DNA of 64,000 nt from Tetrahymena thermophila SB210 (GCF_000189635.1 NW_002476228.1:62001-126000), one strand, 5' to 3'; counted from the first letter of the stretch, positions 37,501 through 51,068 are shown. Notes: generated from the sequence alone by a model not told the origin. Made by a program: numbers and translations.

Positions 37501-40500
37501 CAGGAATATTTTACAAAGATCACTCTAAAAATAAAATAGTTAATATCATAGAAAATATATATTTTTAAATAAATTCTTAAAATAGTAACAGCTAAAATTC
37601 TCTTGATTAAACATAGCAGCTTGATTTTCTTTTAGGAAATATGAAAGCTCTTTCTACAGTATCGAAAGTGCTTGAAAATATTTTTTCAATAGATTTTGTT
37701 TAAATATTGTTAAATAAGCAGCTCATATAGAAACAATTTATTATTCCAATTATGAGAACCGTGTCTCTTATTTTGTAATATTCGCCTATTAGTAAATCAT
37801 TTAATTTAATTTATTTTCAAAATTTAATATTTTATTTTAAAAAAAGCTAACCAGATATTGTTTCATGAATCTGTTGATAGATTGATAAACTTATTAGATA
37901 CATCAAATGCATTTAATCAACAGTTAAAAAAATAAATTTAATGTAAACTTTAAAAAATTAAAAGGACTAGAAAAGAAGAAATGCAAAATCCAAATAGTTA
38001 GAATTAGGATAACTACCAATAAAATGTCTAAGATGATCAGCAATTCTCTGATTATAATCCTTCTTTGCTTCCTTAAGCTATGAAACATCAGCAAGGCACG
38101 AAAACATTATAAAATAATTAATAAAATCAAAATCAAATAAATTAAAGCAAAACAAGCAGCATAAATAACACATAAAATACCCAGTAAGAAAAGGCTAGAC
38201 AAGCTTAAAGATAAATTTTAGAAGAATTCAAGAGAAGACAATAATAATTCTCTTAATAAAATTAAATAAAAGAAATGAAAAAGGTAGACTAAATAAATAA
38301 CAAATAACCACAAGAGGAAATTGACAGTTTAGTTTGCAATATTTGCAGTGAATCTTATATAAAGAGAAGAATTTTTTACATAAATTGCTATATCTAATTA
38401 GATAATTATTATAAATCATATAAAGGTTTAAAAACAGATATTAAGCAATAACATAATTTTTACTTAACTACTTGTAATCATTTAATGCACAAAGATTGCA
38501 TTATTTAACATATAAGAACATCTAATTAATATGAATCTCTTCTATAGGAAAACGAATATTTTTGCTAGTGCTGTTTTAGGTTGAATAATATTTTCGTACC
38601 CTATCTAGAACAGTATGAGCGAGTAGTTCGCTTTTAATATAATCCATTAAAATAAGTTTTATTTGTTGATGAGCTTTCTTATCAGTAAAATTAAGAAGAA
38701 ACAAGCTCAGAAGGAGATGCATAATAAATAGATAATATGGAATAAGGAATAATCACATCTCAATTACCTAAAAATCCATAACTTCCATTTCCTTTAGATT
38801 AGATCGATCAAAAAAATATGAAATATAAATAAATAACATAGCAAGGGAAAAAGAAGTCTCATGCTGTTGGTTTCTTCAATTTTTAAAATGTAATTTTTAA
38901 TAAAAAATTTTTGGATCATTCTGTTTATAATTTTTTTATGATATAGAACTATGAGGACTCGAGCTTTATGTAGATTATTTAGCAAATAGAATCTGTAAAT
39001 GATAAAAATGGATTTGTAAATGAAAATAGCCCTTAAAAATTATTAGATAAAAACAGTGATTTTCAAAAATGTGAAAAATAAAGCAGATAAGAGTTGGAAA
39101 TGGAAAAAATCAAATTTATTTTTTTATAAAAATAAATTGAAGATGGTAAAAGAAAAACAGAAAACAATAACAATCAGGATGTTGCTTAAGATGAAATTTT
39201 GCAAGGAAATGCATATCTTATAAAAAAAAAGTAATCATTAACAATGAATAAGTAAGGACAAAACAAATAAGGTATTAAATCATTAAAATATCATTCTTAA
39301 AATAAACAAAATGAAACTCATAACATAAAAATGAAAACTGATTCAGTTTAATAACCTTAATATAAGAATAACTAGCAAGAAATAATTGTTGAGGAGAAAA
39401 AGGAATCTTCGATTTAAGAAGAAGACCGTGTTTTAACAGATTACTTTGAACCTGAGGTTGATATAAGCTATTTAGAAGATATGAATCTTCGTCTTCAACA
39501 TATTGATATAAGGTATAATAATATTTTGCTTTGCTTTCAAAGTTTGCTGATCAACTAAATTGAAGAAAGTATGACTAACACGAATCAAATTCAGGACTAT
39601 AACATGTTAAAAGAAAGCTTTATTAAGTCTAAATAGTTTAACGTCTCAAGAAACTTGTTTCTTTACTTGAAAGTATGGAGCTTTATTGAAGATAGAGATT
39701 CAATACATGAAGCATATTACTTGAGTTAGAAAGAATTAATAGAAAATATTTAATTTAATGACTATCACATCTACTAAGTTTCACTTGGAAAAAAATCTAA
39801 CTTTGCTTCTATCTTAGTTAACTTGATGATTCTCTTTCTCAATAAAGAAGAAGCATTTCTCTCTCTTTCAGCTAAATTTATCTATAAATATTTAATTTTT
39901 GATATTATTATTGAGAAATCAAAATATTTAAAAGAACTTGATATTATTCCTGATCCATTAAACTTTTCTTAAGAAATAAGTGAAAACCTTTTAAAAAACT
40001 TTAAAGAATTAATCGATTACAGGTTTTTATAAATAACGTACTGTGTTTGGATGATATATTATGGCAAGAAAAACCAGAAAAACATAGAAATATTTTTGAA
40101 TTCTATGATCTCCTCAGATTTTGCTAATGATATTTCATAAGATTCTTATTTAAATGAGAATACTTTTAATATTCTTGCATTTAATCAAAATTAAAAATCT
40201 AACATTTTACTTCCTGAAAATACAATAATCAATAATTCTTAAAGTATATTTAAAGTACCTGTAATCAAAAATTTTGCTAGCATTGCTGATGTAGCTAAAA
40301 ATTTACTAAACTAATAAATATTAGATGATTTGTTTTATATATCTATAAATAAAAAGATTTCTCAATTTAACAATTACAAATAATTTTAGCTTTAATTGAC
40401 TCTTAATTTGCAAGTATCATACAGTGATTTTATTTAATGTCATTTCTTTGGAAAATGCTCTATCTGCCACAGATATCCTCAAAGTAATCAGGAAGGTTAT

Positions 40501-41295
40501 TATATGTGTTTGATTTGCAATTCAAATCTATGTGCAAAGCATTTTGTCAATATTACCAACAAAAAATCTACAAATTAGCAGAATAATCAATAAATAACAA
40601 CAGAGTTAAAAAAGCAATACAGTAATACCCTAATAGAGCATACACAGTAACATCACTCAGGTATGAGCATGTACTTAAATTATAGTTCCTCTTAAGTAGT
40701 TATTGTAAGAGATAGCGAGATGTTTATTTAAAGATAGCTCTTACTCTATAAAGACTAAATAGGAAGACCTCCTAATATTAACAATGATTGGAAAAATCAA
40801 GTATAAATTTGCAATAATACTCAAAAAGAGCTTCAAGATCTTATAAATAAAAAAGATTTTGATTAAAAATGTATGCAAATTAAAAGAATTTTATTTGATT
40901 AACAATTAGACTAATAAGAAATTTTAATGAGAAGAATGCTTATGAATAATGAAAACCAAGTGGAAGCAAATAATTAAACAGGAGTATAAAATCGGTAAAA
41001 TAGCAACTAACAAAGGCAAATTAGATAGCAATAGAGAGTAATAAATAACTAATTACGTAATTAGTAGGATGGACTATCTCTTAATTAATAGTAGGATACA
41101 TAAACTCTAGATCTTAATCAACAAGATAGAATAGCTAACATAAACGTAGCTTCCAATCAGAATTCATAAAATTTATAAGGAGTTACATAGAATATAAATA
41201 GTAATTCCAATAGTAATAATAATATAAATAATAACTAACTTTATACTAATTAACAAAATTTTTCATCTAATGTGTTTACGACACTAAACTTTTGA
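34512..41295 (+). CDS. UBR-family E3 ubiquitin ligase (N-recognin type) with one in-frame TGA
   Basis: Seen: ATG 34512 to TGA 41293 with one intron (37792-37846), 2,242 codons counting an internal TGA at 35733 (codon 408). A UBR box lies at about 45-126: C45, C54, C67-x2-C70, C78-x2-C81, DHHGHD at 87-92, CDC at 114-116, C123, H126. A divergent RING-H2 at about 1257-1330 has VCNICSE, TTCNHLMHKDC and YFCQCCFRL. The C-terminal cap, about 1955-2075, has a CSICHRYPQ...MCLICNSNLC finger and LLYKDQIGRPP, as in UBR1/2. Known: these ligases bind destabilising N-termini and ubiquitinate substrates. The order UBR box-RING-cap is that of UBR1/2. The internal TGA is directly followed by ATG in the same frame, so a 407-aa UBR-box protein plus a separate downstream protein is an alternative. 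Confidence 0.88.
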
Positions 41296-42638
41296 TAGAT
41301 TTAAATAATTTGTCAAGCTTCAATCATTATGTCTGTCTGTCAGTCTGTCTTATTTACTTAATTACTTACATCTCACATTATCTTTTAAGAAAATATTTAA
41401 ATCTAACAAAAAAGATAAATTCAAAATAAAAATATGAAGTAATTAATTACATATCTAAATTATTTCTTTATACTCTATATAATAAATATCAATAATTTCA
41501 ATCTTTAAACAGCTTTTCAATAAATTTAGTTTATAATTAAAGAAACTAAGTATTTGCTCATCTAATTCATTAAGTAAAAATAAATATCTAAAAAAACTTA
41601 ATTGTTACTTTATTATTTATATTACTTTTGTGATTTTTATAAAGCATATAAGAAGTCTGACAAACTCATTTAAATTTATTTAACCTTGATGTTTTTTTAG
41701 TCATTTTAGTTTTCCAAATTTTATTACCTTTAAAAAATGTTTAATGAGATAAACCGTTTTATTCATATATAATATATATAAAAAAATGTAAAAAAATAAA
41801 CTCTTAAAAAACCAGATAAAATGTTATTAAAAAGTGACATAATTAAAAAAATATAAACTTTCTTTAAAAATCTTAATTATTCTTACTTAAATTTCTTTGT
41901 AGCTTTTTAATATTTAATATCGAGAAAAATTATCAAAAAAATATTTAATTTGAATAATATTATTGGAGAAATTAGAAATTGTGTGAAAATTTAAAATAAA
42001 AAAATATTTTATTTAGAAAAAATGAGAAATAAAAAAATAAAAAAATAAGAAATGATCTGTCTAATTTATAAATAAATTTATTTATTTAAAAAGAATATTA
42101 AAAATAATTCTAATTAATTTTAAAATTACATAAATAAATAAATAAAATGTATTTAATTTTCTAAATTATAATTAAAAAAAAATTATATTTTTTTTTTCAA
42201 ATTAGAATGAATGATATTTGTTAAATTTCTCAAAAAAATTATATCTTTCAAAGAAAATTAATCTTTTTAATCATTTAAAGTAGTTGCGAATGATTATGAA
42301 TTTTAGAGCCTTTGAAGCAAATTTGAAAATTTCAAACTTTTAAATTTGTTTTTAAATTTCTAAATACTGCTTGCTGCTTGATTTTAATAGAATTTATTGA
42401 TCAAAAATTTATTTTTTGAAAAAATGATCTCAATGAATATGTTAATTTATTTATAGATTTATTAATTAAATATCTAAAAAATATTAACTTTAATTTAGGC
42501 GCTATTTCAATTTTAATTAAATTAGTAATAATAATCGAATTTATTATTTATAAAATCAAATAAGAAAAAAGCAATAACAACAAACAAACAGTCTTTTAGA
42601 TCACTTAAAAATAGGCATATTTTTAAAAATAATAGGAA
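41296..42638. other. Intergenic, 1.3 kb, AT-rich
   Basis: 3' flank of the UBR gene, then spacer. A short GTCT-type repeat (TGTCTGTCTGTCAGTCTGTC) sits at 41331-41350. The rest is AT-rich without a plausible frame. Confidence 0.5.
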
Positions 42639-45600
42639 ATGCACTAGTCTATGGTCCGTAAAGAGCTCTATGAAGATGATTATCTCTTCAATGAGCAAGA
42701 ATTTAAAGGTATAATTTTAATCTTAATTATGTTTATCCCTATTCAAAAGCAATTAATTTCTTTAAAAAATAAATTAATCACATCTTTTTATAAAACCTTA
42801 ATATAGAATTTAGCATCGTTCGCTCAGATCCTTACTGGAAAATAAGAGGCACAGCCTATGCTTTGAGCTTAAATATTTTTGGAACTAAAGAATAAATAAC
42901 AAAAAGAATTTAAAATTTGCTTTTTTAAAATTATCTCCACAAAAAACCTGAATCAAAATCATTATAGGAAGTCAGAGAAACAGATATCGAAATTATAGTC
43001 AGAAACCTAAAGTGTTCTTCAAATCAATATGATAATATCACAAATAAAGATCTAGTAATTGGCGATATTAATATTGAAGAAAAGATATTTTAGCATTAGT
43101 ATCCTTGGCAAGTTGTTCCAGAGTTGGCTCGTATAAATAAAAAAGCTATTTACCCAGATGTATTTAAAGGAATGGCTTTAATGATGCGTTCCTGTATGGT
43201 ATTTTATGATCACTTTAAAGATGATGAAGCCTTGACAGCAATTGTTGCTATTCCCTATACTCCTTAAGTTCTTGAGATTTTAAATCCTGCTTAAATAGTA
43301 GCTTTGTGCAGAGCTTTAAATATGAGAACTCAGTAATTAAATTAGCTTATAAATTATAAATAATAAAGCAATTTTTAAATTAAATAGATATGAAGGAATT
43401 AAGAATTTTGTTGATGTTGCCAAGCAAAAATTATTAGATATATACTACTCAGTAGATGATATAAATAGGTTACATGGTATTACTCCTTGCTAGTCAATTA
43501 GAGAATGCAGTAAGATTGCTTCTATGTACTGTGCCAATAGTTGCTGCAAACTTTGTTGTCAAGAATTGCAAAATAAAAACCCTTGCATAATTCATGATAC
43601 ATTTGATCAATTTTTAAGATACAAAGTAATAAATACATACATTGAATTATTTATTAGATTAAATTAATTTTAATTTTACTAAAGATGAAATAGCTTTACA
43701 ATTTTGAAGAAAGACTTGATTTTGAAAAGAATAAGACTCTCAGAATTTATTTTAGAAAATCTCCTAGAAAGCATGATGTTGAACAAACTTTCTAACACGA
43801 AAATGTTAATTGGGGTGAAATGAAGCTATACTATCATTATTGTGCTCAAAAAATCTAATATGTTTATCTTGTTTTTAACTCTGCTGAACATGCTTAAAGA
43901 GTATATGCAGAGCGTCACGTCTATGAACTTAAATTAGGTAAAATTATTTTTAAAATACATTTTTCCTTATATATTTTTTATTTAATAGAAAAGTACGATT
44001 GTCAAATTCAAGCTTTAAGTAGTAGTTTATGGAAGAAAGTTGAAAAATACAGTGACCCAGACGCAGTTATAGCTATAATTAAGCCACTTAGCACTCTTGA
44101 TCTAGTGACTGATCTTCCTACAGGCTAAGAATATATTTCTCTTATTCATCAATTAATCTAAACTATCACTTAACTTCCTCTCGGTGATTATCAAATAGAA
44201 GAAGATATTAATCCAATTTCTGAAACAAAAGACCACTAGCACATATTTGTTATCCTTCCCAACAAAGAATATGTTGATAGAGTATATAATGCATAACCAT
44301 TTATGGGATGCTTAATTGCCCATAAAATCTCACATATCTAGCTTTTACCTTTTAAACGTTATTAACATAACATTTGTTTGATGTGCACATCTAAAAGAGT
44401 AAAAATAATTTTTTTTTAAATTAATTATTCATTATTTTAAATTTAATTTAATTCATAATCGAAAGGAACATAATTGTTTACATGACTTGTGCAAGAATTG
44501 CTGCTCTAGATAGTAATATGGTATGCTTAGATGTCCTTGTAGTTACAGTGCTATCTCAGAAATAGAAGCAAAAAAAGAAGAACTTTACTAAAAGGATAAA
44601 ACAATTATCAAAGAAAATATTTGTGATAAATGTTTAAGTGCAAAAGACGCAGAGTGTTCTAATGGACTTTGCCTTTAGTGCTGTAGAGTTTAGGCAGTTA
44701 AAACAAATTGTCCACTTCATGATATTTCTAATTATAGTAGAAAGATTTTAAGCTCTAAGAAAGATAACCCACTACAGTTTTCTCGTAAAATGTTAACATT
44801 TGTAAGTGAAGCTTAAATTTAAGTTAGAAATGCTATGGTGAATGGTGATTATGATTGGTTTAGGTATTTTTTTTAATTATTATATCAGGTTTTATAAAAT
44901 AAATAATGATAATAGACCAATTTACAACACTCATGTCATGTAAGGGATGATTAAGGCAAACAGAGATTTGTAAGAAGTTAAAGATAGTGGATCTATTATA
45001 AGAGGTTTAAACACAAATAAAAATAAAAAAGATGGAAAAATATTCACATATTAAGCTAATGAACCAGTAATTTGAATTTAAATTATTTTTGTTTACTAAT
45101 TATTACTTAAAATATAAATTAAAAGGTTGAAATATGGGTCAATCCTGACTTAAAAGTTGCAGAAGATATAAATAAAAAGGGACTCCCTTATGTTGAGTAT
45201 GCATATACTCCAGAATCTTGCAACACAAAAAGTAGTACTTACATCAAAAACGGAATCAATAAATACAGAACGTATAGTGCTGAAGAATACTAGTAGCATA
45301 TGACTTCACCTTCTTTAGCTAGTTTTATGAGCTTTGGATACCATCTTTTATTCATAGGATTAGATAGAAAAAATTTCTCAGTCAAAGATCTAATTTAAGA
45401 AATTTAATAAAAATTAAGTATGTAGGTTGGAAAGATAACAGACTAAAGCATACTTGTAATTGATAATGAAACTATTTTAAGTAAACCCTTCTGAAATAAA
45501 TTAAAAATTTTTCTTATTTATTTATTTTTAATAAAAATAAAAGCTGATGTTTTTACTCAGTCAATATTTATCACATCAAAGAATTTAGATTAGAATATGA

Positions 45601-46050
45601 TTGATATAGGTAGAGTAGCATGTATTAGATTTGAAAATATTTATGACGCACTTGCTGTTTTATGTAAAGAAAATATTAAGATTAGTTTACCTCTAGCTAA
45701 CAACTAAAATGGTGAACCTATTATTTATCCTTCAGCAGGCATGATTAAATTCCTTTCAGAATTTAACTTTAATAACTTTGTTTATGATTAAAATCAACAA
45801 CAACTTGTATCAAATGCAGGTAAAACAATTTTACAAGTAATTAATTAAAAAACTAATAAAATTTAAAAATAAAATAAAAGGTGTTGCTTTCAAGACTAAA
45901 AATAAAGAAATTCAAGACTTGAATAACCAGATTCAAAACTTAATTAAATATACTCAATAAGCAAGCAACAAATAGCAAAAAGGAAACAAAAGATTTAATA
46001 ATAAAAAAGGTGGTGGACCCTAACCAGGCAAAAAATTTAAAAAGAATTGA
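42639..46050 (+). CDS. SAP-like and RRM-like nucleic-acid-binding protein with cysteine clusters, 10 exons
   Basis: Seen: exons 42639-42708, 42807-43332, 43388-43625, 43685-43937, 43989-44398, 44466-44863, 44889-45066, 45126-45480, 45544-45819 and 45881-46050 keep frame for 957 aa. Residues about 24-60 (WKIRGTAYALSLNIFGTKEQ then ITKRI) resemble a SAP DNA-binding motif. About 285-355 (TLRIYFRKS...KIQYVYLVFNSAEHAQRVY) resembles an RRM fold. Two Cys-rich clusters follow: SMYCANSCCKLCC near 255 and, near 490-590, CLMC, LHDLCKNCC, CDKCL and CLQCC, probably zinc-binding. The C-terminus is basic and Gly/Asn/Gln-rich (FNNKKGGGPQPGKKFKKN). No named family recognised. Likely a nuclear RNA or DNA binder, by inference from these motifs. 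Intron 44864-44888 is only 25 nt. Confidence 0.75.
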
Positions 46051-46824
46051 TAGAAATCGAAAAAAGAGATTTAAACCCATTCTTCCTTGATTGTAAATTT
46101 TATACCAAACAGCTAACTAGCAAGCAGGCTAGGGAGTAAGCAAATAGTTAAATATACAAGCAGTCAAGGCAAAAATTCTAAAGAAAAGAAAATACAATTA
46201 TATATAAATTTAGAGTCATAAATAAAATAATATTATAAAATTTTTAAATTATTTGAATGGAGAAATAGAGGAATTATTTATTTATTCAAGTATTAATTAT
46301 CTATCCTTCTACTTGTCCTCCTTCCAGTGTGTTTTTGTAAAATTTAACTAGTTTTTTAAACAATTCATTTATACTTCTTCCTTTCCCGAATACCAACCCA
46401 ATCCATCCCACCCCACGCAGCCCGTCCTTACCTAACCTATACTCCTAATTACCTCTTCTCTTACCTTTATCCCCAAATTATTTTAATATTTTTTAATGAA
46501 ATTATATTTTAATTTATTAATTATTTAAATTTTTAGAATTAAATTTGTTTATTTGATTTTATAAAGCAAGTATTTATTTCTGAAAGAATTAACTATTTTT
46601 AATTTAAAATTAACTACAATTACTTATAAATATTTAACTAACTAACTAACTAATACATTTTTATATTTCAAAGAATAATTAATTCATTTTCTTTATTTAA
46701 GTTTTATTTGTTTCATTCATGAATGAGCTAAAAGAGCTTTAAAATGTGCTATTCAAGTAAATCGGAAGAGTCTTATGCAGATTTCTTACAAATTTCTTTG
46801 TGGTTCTCTCCAGCACCTTCAACT
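46051..46824. other. Convergent intergenic region with a C-rich tract
   Basis: Between the 3' ends of the plus-strand SAP-like gene and the minus-strand Aha1 gene. From about 46370 to 46480 the plus strand is strikingly C-rich in an otherwise AT-rich region. A TTTA microsatellite at 46834-46857 overlaps the end of the next gene. Confidence 0.6.
46397..46423 (-). other. Potential G-quadruplex (G-rich on minus strand)
   Basis: On the plus strand CCC 46397-46399, CCC 46407-46409, CCCC 46411-46414 and CCC 46421-46423 give four G-tracts of three or more on the minus strand with loops of about 7, 1 and 6 nt. Further GG and GGG tracts flank it (46385, 46437). It falls between two gene 3' ends, where it could affect termination or mark an old recombination or insertion. 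Confidence 0.6.
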
Positions 46825-47808
46825 TCAAACTTTTTATTTATTTATTTATTTATTTAACATTTTTATGGATACATAAAATTATTTTTATAAATTAATTACA
46901 TCTCTATCTCCATCATCGCTAAAGCTAGTATATTTAAATACACCTTTTGCACCCTTGTAATCACCAATACCTATTATTAAAAAAAAATATAATTGCAATC
47001 AAAATTAATTCATTATGCTAATAATTTATGTACAAAATTAATAAAATCTTCTACAAACTAATAATATTTTTTATACCTCTATATTTAACATTTAACTTAA
47101 GGTGGTATCCTGGTTTCTTCTTGCCTCTTACAGTTACAATAGAAACCTAAATAATTATTATTATAAAAAATATGACTTATAGCTAAGATTAACAATAAAA
47201 AGCATACATCTCCTTCAAGTTTAGAAATATTGTAGAATTCAATACGCTAGTCAACACTTTGAACTGGGCTTTCTTTGAATCCCTTTTCTAATATTTCTTT
47301 TACTTAAGATAGCTCTATCTTTTTCTCTTCCCTAATTTTTAAATGTATGATAAATATCAAACATATCTATATGTTGAATCAATATGATTATAAGGTTAAC
47401 ATTTATTAAAACTAATATTTTACCAAGTACCTATCTAGTTCCATTAAGACACGTGCTTTGATCTATTTAATTGTAAAAATAAAATTTTAATTTGAATGTA
47501 ATAGGAATAACATTTTTCTTCTTAGAATTAAGTTTGTTGAATATAAAACATAAACTATTTTCATGAAATAAATTGAAAAGAAGCTATGCCGATTGATTAA
47601 TCGGAGTTAAACTTTTTGATTTTCAAAATTTAATATAAATTTTAATTTATTACTAATTTTATTGGATTTGAGTAGGATCAATTTTTTTGGGTTCTTTTTA
47701 GACAATATTTGGGTTATTCTGCTTTTCCTTATCGACCCAGTAAGTGTATGAATGTTCCTTCTTGGTTTTTGGAGGTTCTTACTTAATTTCTTCTTCAGAA
47801 GTACTCAT
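46825..47808 (-). CDS. Aha1 N-domain protein, Hsp90 ATPase activator homologue
   Basis: Seen: minus-strand exons 47654-47808, 47431-47462, 47208-47326, 47077-47146 and 46825-46970 give 173 aa. Start MSTSEEEIKQEPPKTKKEHS, then YTYWVDKE, PKKIDPTQ, WNQ, and LEGDVSIVTVRGKKKPGYHL followed by KLNVKYRG and FSDDGD, the N-terminal domain of Aha1. Known: this domain binds the middle domain of Hsp90 and stimulates its ATPase. The C-terminal Aha1 domain is missing, so this is an N-domain-only form, like yeast Hch1. The GKKK loop corresponds to the conserved basic loop. The third exon start (47326) uses a GAAG acceptor to keep frame; the TTAG acceptor 5 nt earlier would break the WNQ reading. The final residues come from a TTTA repeat. 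Confidence 0.8.
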
Positions 47809-48350
47809 TTTTTTATATCTAGGTTAACTAAATCTAAAGAATATTTATTTGATTTTTTTTAATGTTTGATAAATTAATATATTTATATAATTGATGATTG
47901 ATCTCATTTTAAATAATTTTAATTTTTTTTAATTTTTAATAGAAATAATTAATTTAAGAAAAATTCTATGAATTTGGCTTTTATTATTTATATAATTAAT
48001 AACAAATAAATAAACAAACAAACAAACAGTCTTCATCGATTTGCAAAGAAGGTCTGTTTGAGAAATCATAAAAATATAAATAAGCATTTAGACAAATTTT
48101 ATAAATTTTAAGATTCTTTTTACATAATTTGTTATTAATAATTTAAAGTACTCTAAAACATTATTTTAATTGGAATTGTTCTTTTTTTCCAAAATTAATT
48201 AATTACTAATTTTTTATTTATTAAAAAACAACTTATGCATAATACATTAACTCAATTGAATATGCATTAATGCGAACTTATAACTAACAATTGAAACATT
48301 ATTTTTTTTACACAAACTCATTTTTTAAATTTATTATTAGCTTTATAATT
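47809..48350. other. Intergenic between two minus-strand genes
   Basis: About 540 bp holding the promoter side of the Aha1 gene and the 3' flank of the ABCG gene. A CAAA/CAAACAAA run lies at 48003-48030. Nothing else recognised. Confidence 0.5.
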
Positions 48351-51068
48351 TCAGCTTAACTTTTTTGCTCTTGCCTTTAAAAAAATAAAAGCCAGTATAT
48401 GAAAACCAGTAGCTAAACCTATTAAAACGCCTATAGATTCCCAAAGAGATAAGCTATATCCTTTAAATTTAAATATATATTTTTATATAAATAAAAGAAC
48501 TATATTAATTATTTTTTACCTAAAACTTACACTGGATTGTAGCCATTGTAGTCAGCTCCATCAAACTCATTTCTTAAAAAAGCATTTTACATATATCTAA
48601 ATGGCTATTTTATTGAAATAAAAATAGGTTCATGTTTATGAATAATTTAAAAGTTACAGATAAATATTAAATCCAAGTTATCCAGCCAGGCAAGTAATCT
48701 AAATTACTATAGTATCCAGAGAACATCAAAAATGGCAGTAATAACATCTAAAAAAATTTAGTTAGAAATTTTATAGATTTTTAAAATTGAATTTTACTGG
48801 AGACATTGCAGCTGAAGCTTATGGACTAGCAAACATAGCTCCAGTCATTAAACCTAACCCATTACCAGTTAATGACATTAGAATTAATACAAAGGCTAAG
48901 TTTATTTAAATTAAATTAAAGTTTGAATTAATAAAATTTATTTCAAATTTACCACAAAGTAAAAACCCTTCTGTCCTTAAACCAACTAGCCAGTAACAGA
49001 CAACAACAAGTAATAAAGGATAAAGTATTATGTATGGCAATTCAATCAATAATTTTCCCATAAAATATGAAGAAACTCGATAAGAATGGGAGTTTTCTTC
49101 CTTTAAAAACACACTCCTTTCAATAGGAACTATTAAAATTTAATAAACTCCTATTTATAATCAAACAATTAAAAGTAAATTTACATGTTATTGTGAGAGT
49201 CATCATAATATTCATAAAGCAGCTAATACCAATGAAAAATAACAGCCCAGTGACATTCATAACCCATTATTATATATCATCGATATTATTATTACTAGGT
49301 TTATTATTTCCCAATCTCCACCACAATGAAGAAGTAGCAAACCACATAACAACTAAATATTTAAATATTATTAATACCACCTTATTAATTAGCTATTTTA
49401 AAATTACCTAACTGGAATAATTTTCCTTTCAATAGAACAGGTGATCTGTAAAAGTTTTTTAATGATCTTTAAGCAATTAACTTAGTTTCATAAAAAAAGT
49501 CATTTGCATATGCTGATTCTGGGATAATGAGCTTACTAGACTTTAAATTCCCTTTTTTATAAAATATTAAAGAGTATAAATCATTGAAATAGCTTCCTTT
49601 TAAATTCAGAATAAATTAATATATTTGATTTTATTAAATAGATTAGTAGTTAGGCTCATAAAATAATATATTTTAGATTAGTAAAAATCATTAATATTAA
49701 TATTAAAAATAAAATAACTTTCTTTTAAAGTTAAAATATAAAAACTATTTCAATTTATTAACTAAAATTGTGGTTTTACTCATTTCTTCATCTAATTGTG
49801 GTTACACATACTCTTAGTATGACTACAATGTGAAGGGTTCTTCTTTGCTTTCAAATTTTATTTTGTTGTTTGCAATAATTTCCATGAAGAAGTCAGCTGG
49901 ATTGCAGTATTCAGGTAAAACCAAACCGCATTTTTGCATATAAGGTACTATTTCTCTAGAATCTCCTTGATATACAGTCATACCATTTCTAAGTAATAAT
50001 ATTCTATCTAAAGAATTATATATATCACTACTAGGTTGATGAATAGTGAACAATATAGTTTTATTTTCATTTTTTGCTAATTGCTTTAATAAATTGACTG
50101 TAAGCAATGCAGTAAAACTATCTAGACCGGAAGTGGGTTCTTTTATATATTTAATAAATTAAAAGTAGATATATTTTTATTTATTTACCATCAAGGACAA
50201 TTAATTGAGGGTCTGTAACTAGTTCTACTCCTATATTAGTCCTTTTTCTCTCTCCTCCACTTATACCTTTTATGTATGTTCCTCCAACCTTATTATAATT
50301 TTTGAATTTTTAATATGTACAAAATTATTTACATAGCTATTTTAGCACTTTTCAAGTTTCAATTTTTTAATTATAGAGTTAACTTTGTTCATTTTTTCAG
50401 ACTCACTATCTTTAAGTTTTAACCTTGCAGCAAATTCAATAGTTTCTTTATAAATATTTAATTAAATTTAGTAAATGTCTTCCTTTTAAAGTTTACTAAT
50501 TAACAAATTAAATATTTACCTCTTACAGTTAGTGATTCCATTAATATATCATTTTATAATATATATGCTGCTACGCTACTAAAATCTTCTGCAGTATATT
50601 TGCTTTCATTCATTAGTATCTACATGTGTTTTTTTAATTGTAATTACAATCAAAATATGTTATGAGGAACGATTAAATTTACTTCTCCTTAAATTTTTTA
50701 ACTCCTGTTAGACTTTATTCTTTATGTTAATAAGCTTAGAAGTGTTGTCTTTCCAGCGCCTTGTATTAAAACGAAAAATATTTTAAAATAGATCTATTTG
50801 ATTAGACTTTAAATATTAGATATGATTAAAATAGATAAATATAATTATGAATGTAGTTTTAAATACCTGATGGGCCCATTATTGCAAGTGTTTGGCCTTG
50901 AGTAACATAGCCAGAGCAGTTATTTAAAATAGTTTTGTATGTTTTATTTTTTTATCTAGTTTATTCAAGAATTTCTACATTTAAGTTGTTCCATTTTAAA
51001 GTCACATAATTCTTTTGTGAAATATCCATTAATGGTTTATTTAAATATGAATTGTTTGCAATATCCAT
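48351..51068 (-). CDS. ABC transporter G family half-transporter
   Basis: Seen: 13 exons (50867-51068, 50683-50759, 50520-50619, 50333-50445, 50189-50288, 49780-50139, 49408-49596, 49185-49352, 48953-49129, 48798-48895, 48658-48747, 48520-48604, 48351-48460) join to 622 aa with every phase agreeing. The nucleotide-binding domain comes first: Walker A GPSGAGKTTLL, Q-loop region VAAYILQNDILMESLTVRE, signature YIKGISGGERKRT, Walker B LIVLDEPTSGLDS, H-loop TIHQPSSDIYN. Six membrane helices follow, with YRVSSYFMGKLLIELPYI and the ABCG-typical FSGYYSNLDYLPGWITWIQY, FRYMQNAFLRNEF and end GVLIGLATGFHILAFIFLK. Known: half-transporters dimerise and export lipids, sterols or drugs. Substrate unknown. 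All ATPase motifs intact. Confidence 0.95.

Noticed and set aside
49193-49411. 72-residue plus-strand ORF
   Set aside because: Antisense to ABCG exon 49185-49352 and its intron.
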